The position numbers and the translations under genes were made by a program. A DNA stretch of 62,601 bases from Lachnospiraceae bacterium (lineage in GTDB: Bacteria > Bacillota > Clostridia > Lachnospirales > Lachnospiraceae), in contig JAFTWC010000033.1 in NCBI GenBank assembly GCA_017465475.1, positions 1 through 62,601 of the forward strand, in the 5' to 3' direction. Shown here piece after piece: positions 51,088 to 59,512 of the stretch (within the stretch, counting starts at the first letter, position 1; every line of letters begins with the position of its first letter). The notes under the pieces are model-generated. The model was not told the origin of the DNA, searched no databases, and saw only the letters and a program-made list of their open reading frames with translations.

Positions 51088-51825
51088 TTAGATCCTCTCC
51101 GTACGTCCCACCTTAGCTTCCGGGGAAACCTCTACCTGTTCGCTGTACTGTACCAGTTCAATCTCACAGTCCGCACCAATAGCAACCACACGACCGGATA
51201 CCCGAGGTGCAACCACGCCTTCCAATGCAATCTCATCCCCCTCGATTGCATTCTTTACACACACCGTTCCCACCGTGGTTCTCTTTATCAAAGAGGCAAA
51301 CAAAGGCAAACGTGCTCTCTTCTTTTTCTCTTCGCCGTGACGCTTGTAAATTGCAATTTTACTGCCGCCGATACTTCCTATATCCATGCCCTTTTCAAAT
51401 TCAATGTCCACTTCCTCGGCATTCAACAATCCGTCACAGTCAAGAGCACCACGAACCTTTACAAGCTCCGCTTCCACGTCTCCGGCCACTTTACTTTTTC
51501 CGGAAACTCCGAACTCCTTACATCTGACATCTCCTCCGCAAGACATGGCTCCGCTAATCGAAATCTTCTCCGCCGCTTCAATCTCCCCAGCCACAGAAAG
51601 GCCACCGGAAATCCCCACATTTCCGGCCGTTACCTTCCCGGAAAAAGAGCAGTGTCCCGAAACATGAACATTCTCTTCACAAACAAGATTATAGCCGTTT
51701 GCAGAACCAGCCACCTGCAACCCTTTGCAACGCACCGCGTCTTCCATTTGCGCACTGCCACTAACTCGTATCTTATCATACTCTCCCGGCGTAATCTGGC
51801 CGCTTCCCGAAATATTTAAATCCAT
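51088..51825 (-). CDS. Bactofilin-like polymer-forming protein (YhbE/F-like)
   Basis: About 245 residues of repetitive beta-helix: ISGSGQITPGEYDKIRVSGS, NVHVSGHCSFSGKVTAGNVG, KISISGAMSCGGDVRCKEFG, EIALEGVVAPRVSGRVVAIG. Alternating hydrophobic/Gly-rich turns fit the bactofilin domain. A ~40-residue insert (HGEEKKKRARLPLF) breaks the helix. The ATG at 51825 has GAGGAG upstream; a second start at 51882 is possible. It follows the YhbD-like regulator gene, as yhbE/F follow yhbD in Bacillus. Confidence 0.8.
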   Translation of the reverse strand: MDLNISGSGQITPGEYDKIRVSGSAQMEDAVRCKGLQVAGSANGYNLVCEENVHVSGHCSFSGKVTAGNVGISGGLSVAGEIEAAEKISISGAMSCGGDVRCKEFGVSGKSKVAGDVEAELVKVRGALDCDGLLNAEEVDIEFEKGMDIGSIGGSKIAIYKRHGEEKKKRARLPLFASLIKRTTVGTVCVKNAIEGDEIALEGVVAPRVSGRVVAIGADCEIELVQYSEQVEVSPEAKVGRTERI

Positions 51826-51970
51826 AACAAATCTCCTCTCTTTTTTGCCGGAATCCCCACCGGCCTCTTCATTTCTCTCCATTGTTTTCTTCCTGCAATT
51901 TCATCTTTGCACTTTCATCCTCACAACTTCATTTCCGTGAAGTTTCTTCCGTCTTCCTCGTACTGTTCCG

Positions 51971-52357
51971 TCATCTTTGCTGACCGCCCAGAATCTCAGA
52001 GGTCAAATCTCTCACCTTCCCCTTTCCGTCATCCAAAAGCACCTGTTGTACTTCGTTTAAATAAAAGGACTTATCTCCGTACAAAGTCTTCACTGTCAGC
52101 ACTGCCTTCGCTTCTGACTCTTTATGAAACTGTTTGGACAGTTCATCCAGGGAAAAATCGTCCTTCTGACTTTGAATCAACTCCACCCGCTCACAAATCA
52201 AATCCTTCGGAAAAAATGTCTCTTGGCCGGTCACGGTAGACTTCTTTAAAAACCAATCCTCCGGAATCAATCCTTTTCGTTTCCAGCGATACAACGCTCC
52301 GTAAGAAATGCCGTACCGTTCCAAAAGTTCCTTTTTGGAAATCAGTTCTTCTCCCAT
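51971..52357 (-). CDS. YhbD-like MerR-type HTH protein (DUF4004)
   Basis: About 128 residues: [58 protein letters not shown]. MerR-like winged HTH, then helices. AAAGGAGG before the ATG at 52357. Its promoter carries two GTAACAATGTTAC palindromes, which it or a relative may bind. It is probably cotranscribed with the bactofilin-like gene. Confidence 0.8.
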   Translation of the reverse strand: MGEELISKKELLERYGISYGALYRWKRKGLIPEDWFLKKSTVTGQETFFPKDLICERVELIQSQKDDFSLDELSKQFHKESEAKAVLTVKTLYGDKSFYLNEVQQVLLDDGKGKVRDLTSEILGGQQR

Positions 52358-52371
52358 AGGTGCCTCCTTTC

Positions 52372-52435
52372 GTAACAATGTTACATCGTAATTTTATAAT
52401 AGCATAACATTGTTACACTGTCAAACACTTTTTGT
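52372..52435 (-). promoter_or_regulatory. yhbD-like promoter with twin GTAACAATGTTAC operators
   Basis: Minus strand TTGACA (52424-52419), 17-bp spacer, TATTAT (52401-52396). One operator copy (52404-52416) fills the spacer and another (52372-52384) lies downstream of the -10; a third half-like TTGTAACAA is at about 52432. The layout is that of repression. Confidence 0.65.
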
Positions 52436-52476
52436 AACAAAGTAAATTATGATTCTAATTTATTTTCCCGGCTTTC

Positions 52477-52505
52477 TTGACATCTCTGCTCTTTTTCCTT
52501 ATAAT
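52477..52505 (+). promoter_or_regulatory. Promoter of the MATE exporter gene
   Basis: TTGACA (52477-52482), 17-bp spacer, TATAAT (52500-52505). Confidence 0.8.
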
Positions 52506-52590
52506 AGAAAAAAGGGAAGATTTTCTCCCTTTTATTTTTTTGCAGAAACGGACGAAAGAATATGGATATTCTTCGTCAAAAGGAGTTTTT

Positions 52591-53961
52591 ATGGCTAAAA
52601 CAGAATTAATCAAAGATTATACCACCGGCAGCATTCCGAAGAGTCTTTGGAAGTTCGCATTGCCTTTTATGCTGTCCAATGCGCTTCAGGTAGTGTATTC
52701 CCTGGTGGACATGATTGTTGTCGGTCAATACGTAGGAAGCTTCGGTCTTTCCGGTGTTACCGTAGGCAGCAGTATCGTAATGTTTATGACCATGATTGGT
52801 CTCGGTTTTTCCAACGGCGGTCAGATTTACATTGCGCAGCTTATCGGAGCAGGCCGCAAAAAGGAACTAAACAACGCCATCGGCACCCTGTTTACCCTGA
52901 TTCTCGGGATGGCAGTGGTTCTTACTGCCATCGGACTGTTCATCGGCCATCCGGTGTTAAAACTTATTAACACTCCGGCAGAATCCTATGACTATGCCTG
53001 GGATTATTTCCTTGTATGTACCGTGGGCAATGTATTTACTTTCGGTTACAACATGGTTTCTGCAGTACTGCGCGGTATGGGAGATTCCAAGCGTCCGTTC
53101 ATTTTTGTATTGATTGCTTCCGTTATTAACCTGGTACTGGATATTCTCTTTATCGGGCTGCTGCAGATGGGTACCTTCGGTGCTGCACTGGCCACCGTTA
53201 TCGGCCAGGCCTTCGCATTTATTTATGCTCTGATTTATCTGTTCCGCAGAAAGGAAGCCTTCGGGTTCGACTTTAAATTAAAAAGCTTTGCCATCGACAA
53301 AGCATCTGCCAAGCATTTATGCCGTCTCGGAATCCCTTTGGCTATTCAGAGCGGTGCCATTAACCTTTCCATGATTTACGTAAATTCATTGGTGAATCCA
53401 ATCAGCGTTTATGCTTCTGCCACCTTCGGCACCGGTGTAAAAATTGATGATGTGGTGAACCGTATCACCTACGGACTGGCCATGGCCGGCAGCTCCATGA
53501 TCGGACAAAACGTTGCCGCAGATAAGCCGGAGAGGGCTTCCGCCGTGGTTCGTTGGATTTGGATTTACAGTACAATCTTTTACGCAATCTTTACCATTGT
53601 GATGCTGTGTGCCCCGCAATTCGTTTTCCGTATTTTTACCAAAGATAAACCGGTCATCGAACTGGCTCCTGTCTTTGTTTCGGCGGTGGTATGGAGTTTT
53701 CCGGGAATGCTCCTTATGCGCGGCACCAATGCACTGATGAATGGTATCGGCAATTCCCCGTTAAACCTTGTATTCGGTCTTTTGGACGGTGTCGTACTTC
53801 GTATTTGCTTAAGCTACTTATTCGGAATTGTATTAGACATGGGTCTGTACGGCTTCTTCTTAGGCTACGGCCTGGCTGCATACGGAACCTCCATTCCGGG
53901 TACCATCTACTATCTGTCCGGCAAATGGAAATCTTACCGAATGTTGAAAAAGGGTGCATAA
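52591..53961 (+). CDS. MATE-family efflux transporter
   Basis: About 456 residues, 12 predicted membrane helices. TTGSIPKSLWKFALPFMLSN at the start, VVYSLVDMIVVGQYVG, and the second-half equivalent (GIPLAIQSGAINLSMIYVNS) show the twofold MATE symmetry. It probably exports cationic drugs or metabolites with Na+ or H+ antiport; substrate unknown. AAAGGAG before the ATG at 52591. Followed by a strong terminator. Confidence 0.92.
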   Translation: MAKTELIKDYTTGSIPKSLWKFALPFMLSNALQVVYSLVDMIVVGQYVGSFGLSGVTVGSSIVMFMTMIGLGFSNGGQIYIAQLIGAGRKKELNNAIGTLFTLILGMAVVLTAIGLFIGHPVLKLINTPAESYDYAWDYFLVCTVGNVFTFGYNMVSAVLRGMGDSKRPFIFVLIASVINLVLDILFIGLLQMGTFGAALATVIGQAFAFIYALIYLFRRKEAFGFDFKLKSFAIDKASAKHLCRLGIPLAIQSGAINLSMIYVNSLVNPISVYASATFGTGVKIDDVVNRITYGLAMAGSSMIGQNVAADKPERASAVVRWIWIYSTIFYAIFTIVMLCAPQFVFRIFTKDKPVIELAPVFVSAVVWSFPGMLLMRGTNALMNGIGNSPLNLVFGLLDGVVLRICLSYLFGIVLDMGLYGFFLGYGLAAYGTSIPGTIYYLSGKWKSYRMLKKGA

Positions 53962-54007
53962 GCTCGCGCAAAACCCGCTTCACTACGATACATATGACAT
54001 AAAACAA

Positions 54008-54050
54008 ACGGCAGGTCAGCTTGTAACCCAAGCAAACCTGCCGTATTTTT
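54008..54050. terminator. Bidirectional terminator after the MATE gene
   Basis: ACGGCAGGT..AGCTTG / AAGC..ACCTGCCGT stem followed by ATTTTT on the plus strand. Confidence 0.85.
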
Positions 54051-54052
54051 CC

Positions 54053-55333
54053 TTATTCTGCTTCGTACCGTTCCTTACAGTACTTCGCCAAATCCATATA
54101 AATCTCAGCCTCACCGATCACCGGATATTTCGCATAAGCCTTTTCCATTTCTTCGAAAATCTTCTCTGCCTTCACCGGCTTTCTCGTCGGCAAACGTTTC
54201 GGAAGCTTTCCTTTCTTGGAACGAATAAGCCACTCGATGGTCTCTCGCTCTTCCTCTGTCAAGCACAAATAGAATACGTACTTTATAAGTAAAATGGAAA
54301 TATCCTTCACCTGGATTAATACCGGTTGCAATACCGCATAATATGCCGCAATCTCCTCAATGGGCGCTTTGTCCAGTATCATGCAGTACATACGCTGTAA
54401 CTCAATCGTATTTAAAAACGCCACCGGAAGCTTCCTTCCGTTCTTTTCTATCTCAGCGAGACACGCTCTCGCCTCCGCATCTTCTTTTTTCTGAAGATGC
54501 TTCAAAAACTCCATCAAGCGAATATAACAAGTAAGAGAATTAATTTCAAACTCCTGTCCCACACAAAGCAACTCATCCGAAAGATCCTTTGCGGTAACTC
54601 CGTCACTCATCATCATGTTTAACTTCAACTGCAAATAGAACGCTTTCTGATTCATCCGATCCTTTTTACATAACAAACAATTCTTTCCGTCATTGGGAAG
54701 TCCCACCGTCATGGGAAGCAGGTTCGTAAGACCGAAAATAACACCGTCAAAAATAAACACTCCGGCAATCCAGCCAAGCAACGGATTATTCAAAAAGAAT
54801 AACGGCGCCACCGCCAAAGACGTGACTATATTTAAAATTCCGCCACCCAGATTATACCAAACATACGGGTACGGCGCATCTTCCTTCCACTCCGGAGGCA
54901 TCATCAGGCACTGTCCCAAGGTTCCCGGTACTTTAAGCTTCTTATACATCAGTTTTCCGTCCTTCTTTACAATCGTAAAGGAAAACACACGGTAGGATAA
55001 AAACTCATAGCCGGTCCATAGCCCAAACACCAGATGCCCCGCTTCATGAATGGCAGTATGTACTACCATCATCACAAAAAGCCCCACGATGAGCAAAACT
55101 CCATAGACAAATTCTAACCCTTCCTTTATTGAAAAAGGTTTCGGCAAAGATAAGGAAACTCCCTTTTCCTCCAAAAATCCCAACCCTACACCAAGCAAGA
55201 TACCAAACGCAAAACAGCAGAGGAAAAATATGATACTCATTTTCCCGCCCTTTTTCCGCAACTTCTTCTTCGGAGTCACAAGCTCGGTATACTTTGCAAT
55301 CTGTTCTTCCGTTATACGTTCTCTCACACTCAT
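54053..55333 (-). CDS. M50-type membrane zinc metallopeptidase
   Basis: 426 residues. HTAIHEAGHLVFGLWTG (HExxH, about residue 96) lies in a membrane helix; several helices follow, with NLLPMTVGLPNDGKNCLLC as the second-metal motif in place of NPxPxxPLDGG. The C-terminal ~200 residues are soluble and helical (TPR-like character). Site-2-type proteases cleave within membranes, often for anti-sigma factors or peptide export, but no partner is adjacent. ATG at 55333 with GGGAGA upstream. Confidence 0.8.
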   Translation of the reverse strand: MSVRERITEEQIAKYTELVTPKKKLRKKGGKMSIIFFLCCFAFGILLGVGLGFLEEKGVSLSLPKPFSIKEGLEFVYGVLLIVGLFVMMVVHTAIHEAGHLVFGLWTGYEFLSYRVFSFTIVKKDGKLMYKKLKVPGTLGQCLMMPPEWKEDAPYPYVWYNLGGGILNIVTSLAVAPLFFLNNPLLGWIAGVFIFDGVIFGLTNLLPMTVGLPNDGKNCLLCKKDRMNQKAFYLQLKLNMMMSDGVTAKDLSDELLCVGQEFEINSLTCYIRLMEFLKHLQKKEDAEARACLAEIEKNGRKLPVAFLNTIELQRMYCMILDKAPIEEIAAYYAVLQPVLIQVKDISILLIKYVFYLCLTEEERETIEWLIRSKKGKLPKRLPTRKPVKAEKIFEEMEKAYAKYPVIGEAEIYMDLAKYCKERYEAE

Positions 55334-55462
55334 ATTGTACTCTCCCTTTCGTTTTCTTCTGTGGATTCCGCCTATGGCAACACTATTATTTTACCAGTTT
55401 TCCCCTTTTATTGCAATATAACATTTGTCCCAAGCATCAGTTCCGTCCTCCTCCATGAAACG

Positions 55463-55496
55463 AAAAAGGACAGTCTCTTTATCAAGACTGTCCTTC
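55463..55496 (-). terminator. Terminator after the CE1 lipoprotein gene
   Basis: AAGGACAGTCT / AGACTGTCCTT stem with TTTTTCG on the minus strand. Confidence 0.85.
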
Positions 55497-55517
55497 CCAT
55501 ATACTACAGGTACAATT

Positions 55518-56573
55518 TTACTTAAATACCAACTGTGCAAAGTTGTAAAGACCTAAGTGCCATACCTTATGGTCATGGGCACCCGGTACTTCATGCCACA
55601 TGAAGTTCTCACCGTCGGTCAGCTTATCGGTCATTGCATCCAAACCGTTTACTGCTGCCTTTGCGCTGGCAAGTGCAGTTCCGTCGCTGAGACCACAGAT
55701 ATTGTAGAAATATTTGATATCATACTTATCATCAAATGCTGCAATCTTTTCAGCAACTACACTTGCGGTATTGGAAGTCGGTGCTGCGGAGAATGCACCA
55801 AAATAACTCATAATATCAAGGCACTCACAAAGACCGATGTTAATGGTCTGCATACCGCCCATGGAAAGACCTGCCATCGCACGATGGTCACGAGCTGCGG
55901 TTAAATCATACCCGTTCTCGTCATACTCTGCATAGGTTGCAAAGTTCTTATCAATGTACGGAATCAAGTCGTTTCTAAGTTCCTTACCAAACTCATAGAA
56001 GGAATATGCCTTATCGAAGCTGAGGTTGGTATAATCCACGCAAGAACGACCATACGGTACTACGATAATGAACGGCTTTGCTTCTTCGTAGTACATCAGA
56101 TTATCCATTGCACAACGAATCTCGGAAAATACATTACCGATATTCCACTCATTCGGAGTACCTCCGATACCGTGCATCAAATACAATACATCGTACTGCT
56201 TTGTCTCGTCATACTTCGGCGGAAGACAAACAAGAGCCGGTTTCGTAATCTCTTCCCCGTTATCCGCATAAGCCTTGGTGGTGTACTCAATCTCTACTAC
56301 CTTTCCGGCAAAATCCTTATTGAACTTCGTGTACTCTCTCGGATAACCGTTGCTCTCAAGCTTTGCCGGCTCATGTACCGGGGTCGGAGTCGGTTCCGGA
56401 GTTGCGGTCGGAGCCGGAGTCGGGGTCGGGGTAGAGGTCGGTACCGGGGTTGCAGTTGCTCTTGCTGCCGGAGTCGGGGTTGCATCCGTCTCATCTGCCT
56501 TGTTTCCGCATGCCGCCAAACCAAACAACATAGCCAGACAGCAAGCTCCTAATACTAATTTCTTTGCTTTCAT
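55518..56573 (-). CDS. CE1-type esterase lipoprotein
   Basis: About 351 residues. Lipoprotein signal ending FGLAAC, a Thr/Pro-rich linker (~45 residues), then an alpha/beta hydrolase: VLYLMHGIGGTPNEWN (oxyanion region), MAGLSMGGMQTINIG (nucleophile Ser, about 240) and GAHDHKVWHLGLYNF (catalytic His, about 337). Feruloyl or acetyl xylan esterase at the cell surface. Very similar to the esterase half of the adjacent fusion gene, so a likely duplication. The start at 56573 has the better RBS spacing; 56579 is also possible. Third gene after marR on the same strand. Confidence 0.88.
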   Translation of the reverse strand: MKAKKLVLGACCLAMLFGLAACGNKADETDATPTPAARATATPVPTSTPTPTPAPTATPEPTPTPVHEPAKLESNGYPREYTKFNKDFAGKVVEIEYTTKAYADNGEEITKPALVCLPPKYDETKQYDVLYLMHGIGGTPNEWNIGNVFSEIRCAMDNLMYYEEAKPFIIVVPYGRSCVDYTNLSFDKAYSFYEFGKELRNDLIPYIDKNFATYAEYDENGYDLTAARDHRAMAGLSMGGMQTINIGLCECLDIMSYFGAFSAAPTSNTASVVAEKIAAFDDKYDIKYFYNICGLSDGTALASAKAAVNGLDAMTDKLTDGENFMWHEVPGAHDHKVWHLGLYNFAQLVFK

Positions 56574-56597
56574 TTTCATTTCTCCTTTACTCTTTTT

Positions 56598-58793
56598 CTA
56601 TTTTTTCAGCGCCTTTAACGCCTCATAATAGGCATCCTTACGTACACAGTCCTGGGTGAACAGTCCGCAATACGGTCCGTTCATGGCATAGCTGTAGTCG
56701 TTCTTACTCATGTTCGGATTATCGGTAATTCCCCAAATGGAAACATTGGAAAGTAATACTTCTTCTTCGTTAATCCGCTTATACATCTCAAACAGTTTTC
56801 CGTAGAACTTCGCGTGCTTTTCCACCTGGGTCTTATCGAAGTTACGTACAGACATTTCCGTTACATGTACCTTCACACCCAGGTCATGGAACATGCGAAT
56901 GGCCTGCTCGATTTTCTTGATATCGTTGTCGTTCATACAACCTGCCTGCTGACCGTATCCGCCGATATAACTCTGCATACCGATACCGTCACAAAGCTTC
57001 TTATAAGAACCATCTTCATTCTTTACATAGCTGTTAATGCTTTCCACCAATGCAATAACGCCCTCACGCTTTCCGCCAAGGAAGGTGTTGTAATCATTGT
57101 AATATAAATCAATGGAAACCTCCGGATTCTGTGCCTGCAGCTTTTCCACCGTCTCCTTTGCACAAGCGAAGGAAAACTCTACATACTCCGGACCTACATG
57201 GGTATAAAACAGATTTTCTGCCCCGTAGCGGCTGTGCCTTACATGACGCGGGTCATCGGATTTATAATCATTGCCGTCGCCCACTGCCTCATTTACCACA
57301 TCCCAACAGTACACCACACCCGGAAACTCCGTCTCGAAGTGAGTCACTACTTCGTCAATATAGTACTTTAAGCGGGCCTTCATGGTCTCTTCGTCCACAT
57401 AGGCACCGTTGTTGGTGTAGCCTTCTCTGAAAAACCAGTCACACATGTAATTATCCCATACAAGCACATGACCGCGAACCTTAAGTCCGTTCTCCTGGGC
57501 AAATTTCATCATTTCATCCGCTTCACGATATTTCATCACCGGCATGCCGTCTTCACTTTTCTGGGATGCCATCTGATCCAACAAGGAATATGCCTTCATC
57601 TCATTGGCCGCGGTAACAATCTGGAACTCGTTTTTCAACATGTCACCGTAGGTTTTGTTATGTACATGGCCACGAACCATCACCGTACCGAAGGTAAAAC
57701 CATTCTCGATTGCTTCATCTTTAATATAAGACATCTCTAACGGAGTCCCCCTGAATGCAATTTGTGCAAAATTGTAAAAACCAAGATGGCTGATATGCTC
57801 GGAATGGGTTCCCGGCACCTGATGCCACATAAAGTTCTTCACATCCGTCAGGCGGTCCGTCTTGCTTGCCAGACCTTCCGAAGCGTTCTTGGCACTCCAA
57901 TACGCCTGAGGGTCTTCCGTACCGCAAATACTGTAAAAATATCCTACTTCATGCTCTTCGGAGAAATTCTCCAACAAACTGGCAATCTTTGTGGAGTCAT
58001 AGGAAGTCGGTGCTGCCGCAAAGGCTCCGAAGTATGCCATAATATCCAGGCTCTCACACAAACCCACATTAACGGTCTGCATCCCGCCCATGGAGAATCC
58101 TGCCATAGCACGGTGCTCTCTGGCTGCTGTCAAATCGTACCCATTTTCGTCGTACTCCGCATAGGTAGCATAATTCGCATCGATATACGGAATCAAATCG
58201 TTACGAAGCTCCTGCCCAAAGGTATAGAAGGAATCTTCACCACCGCCGGTTCTGCCGTTGGGTGTTACAACAATAAACGGTTCGATTTCCCCGTAATATG
58301 CCAGGCTGTCCATAATCTTCTTTACTTTACAAGAATCCTCATCAAACCGCCATTCAGCCTCGTTTCCGCCTCGTCCGTGCATTAAATACAATACATTGTA
58401 CTGCTTTGTCTCATCATAGTTCGGAGGCAGATACACATAGGCATACTTTGTGGTCTCTTCCTGTTCCTCGGTATGGTACTTCTTAGACTTATACTCAATG
58501 TGTTCTATGGTACCTCCGAAATCCTTCTGTGACGACGTATACACATTGGGAATCAATGCATCCTCAATTTTTACCGGCTTTCTGGTCGGTACCGCCGTCG
58601 GCTTCGGGGTGACAGTCGGCTTCGGCGTAGCAGTAGGCTCCGGGGTAGCAGTAGGCTCCGGGGTCATGGTAGGTGCTTCCGTAACCTCCGGCGCATTACT
58701 TGCCGGTCCTTCTTTTTTTCCGCATGCCGCCACAGCAAAAAGCATCCCCATACAACCGATGCCAAACAATACTTTATTTATACTCTTTCTCAT
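56598..58793 (-). CDS. Bifunctional CE1 esterase-GH10 xylanase lipoprotein
   Basis: 731 residues. Lipoprotein signal ending FAVAAC, TPEP/TPKP-rich linker (~40 residues), CE1 esterase (YLMHGRGGNEAEWR, MAGFSMGGMQTVNVG, PGTHSEHISHLGFYNF) to about residue 350, then GH10 endo-xylanase (FTFGTVMVRGHVHNK, KVRGHVLVWDNYMCDW, WDVVNEAVGDGNDY with acid/base Glu about residue 504, VHVTEMSVRN with nucleophile Glu about 626). It removes ferulate or acetate side groups and cuts the xylan backbone at the cell surface. It follows marR by 73 bp and precedes the CE1 gene by 18 bp. Confidence 0.92.
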   Translation of the reverse strand: MRKSINKVLFGIGCMGMLFAVAACGKKEGPASNAPEVTEAPTMTPEPTATPEPTATPKPTVTPKPTAVPTRKPVKIEDALIPNVYTSSQKDFGGTIEHIEYKSKKYHTEEQEETTKYAYVYLPPNYDETKQYNVLYLMHGRGGNEAEWRFDEDSCKVKKIMDSLAYYGEIEPFIVVTPNGRTGGGEDSFYTFGQELRNDLIPYIDANYATYAEYDENGYDLTAAREHRAMAGFSMGGMQTVNVGLCESLDIMAYFGAFAAAPTSYDSTKIASLLENFSEEHEVGYFYSICGTEDPQAYWSAKNASEGLASKTDRLTDVKNFMWHQVPGTHSEHISHLGFYNFAQIAFRGTPLEMSYIKDEAIENGFTFGTVMVRGHVHNKTYGDMLKNEFQIVTAANEMKAYSLLDQMASQKSEDGMPVMKYREADEMMKFAQENGLKVRGHVLVWDNYMCDWFFREGYTNNGAYVDEETMKARLKYYIDEVVTHFETEFPGVVYCWDVVNEAVGDGNDYKSDDPRHVRHSRYGAENLFYTHVGPEYVEFSFACAKETVEKLQAQNPEVSIDLYYNDYNTFLGGKREGVIALVESINSYVKNEDGSYKKLCDGIGMQSYIGGYGQQAGCMNDNDIKKIEQAIRMFHDLGVKVHVTEMSVRNFDKTQVEKHAKFYGKLFEMYKRINEEEVLLSNVSIWGITDNPNMSKNDYSYAMNGPYCGLFTQDCVRKDAYYEALKALKK

Positions 58794-58866
58794 GTTAACT
58801 CCGTTTCCGCATTCACGTTTCCTTATTCAATGCCTTCGATTTGTGTAGCTCGTTCACCAAAGGAAC

Positions 58867-59286
58867 CTAGTTCAAATTATCCGTCAGACGACCCAAAAGC
58901 GCAATCATCTGAGACTTCTCTTCTTCCGAAAACCCTGCAAATGCTTTTTTCTCGATTAAATTCACTGCCTCATCCACCTTCTCCGCCATTGCTTTGCCTT
59001 CCTCCGTAAGGTAGATACGGAATGCACGCTTTCCGCCGGATACATGGTCCACCTCTTTCCGAATCAGACCCTTTTTTTCCATATTTGACAAAAGTACCAC
59101 CATAGTGGCCGGCTCCACATAACAAAGTGCTGCCAGTTCTTTTTGAAGATATCCTTCCTGATAGCGAAGACGCGACAGTACCTTCGGCTGTCCCGGAGAT
59201 AAATCAAGCTTTCGGAATTCTCCCCAACAACTCTTCTGATGTGCCATCTGTGCACTAAGCAACGCAACTATCAACTGCTCTCTCAT
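58867..59286 (-). CDS. MarR-family repressor of the xylan esterase locus
   Basis: About 139 residues. Winged HTH (QPKVLSRLRYQEGYLQKELA, LCYVEPATMVVLLSNMEKKG, LIRKEVDHVSGGKRAFRIYL). MarR proteins of this type respond to phenolic acids in several bacteria; hydroxycinnamates released by the neighbouring esterases are the inferred ligand. GGAGGTG before the ATG at 59286. An AAATTAG-N4-CTAATTT operator lies just downstream of its own -10, indicating autorepression. Confidence 0.88.
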   Translation of the reverse strand: MREQLIVALLSAQMAHQKSCWGEFRKLDLSPGQPKVLSRLRYQEGYLQKELAALCYVEPATMVVLLSNMEKKGLIRKEVDHVSGGKRAFRIYLTEEGKAMAEKVDEAVNLIEKKAFAGFSEEEKSQMIALLGRLTDNLN

Positions 59287-59363
59287 TGTTTCACCTCCGC
59301 ATACCTGTCTCTTTGTTTTCCGACACACGATTCTTCATCTGTTCCGGTTCTTTCCTTTTTTAC

Positions 59364-59420
59364 AAATTAGAACCCTAATTTGTTGTTCTTTTATTATACC
59401 TCATTTCCCCCAAATGTCAA
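59364..59420 (-). promoter_or_regulatory. marR promoter and operator
   Basis: Minus strand TTGACA (59420-59415), 16-bp spacer, TATAAT (59398-59393), operator AAATTAGAACCCTAATTT (59364-59381). Confidence 0.75.
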
Positions 59421-59466
59421 GTAAAATAAGTATTTTCTGCGTCTTCTCCCATTCACGCGAGCAGAA

Positions 59467-59497
59467 AAAAGGAAAGGGCATTTCTGCCCTTTCCTTC
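59467..59497 (-). terminator. Terminator after the GH10 gene
   Basis: AAGGAAAGGGCA / TGCCCTTTCCTT stem followed on the minus strand by TTTTCTG. Confidence 0.8.
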
Positions 59498-59512
59498 ACA
59501 TATTCCGTTTTA

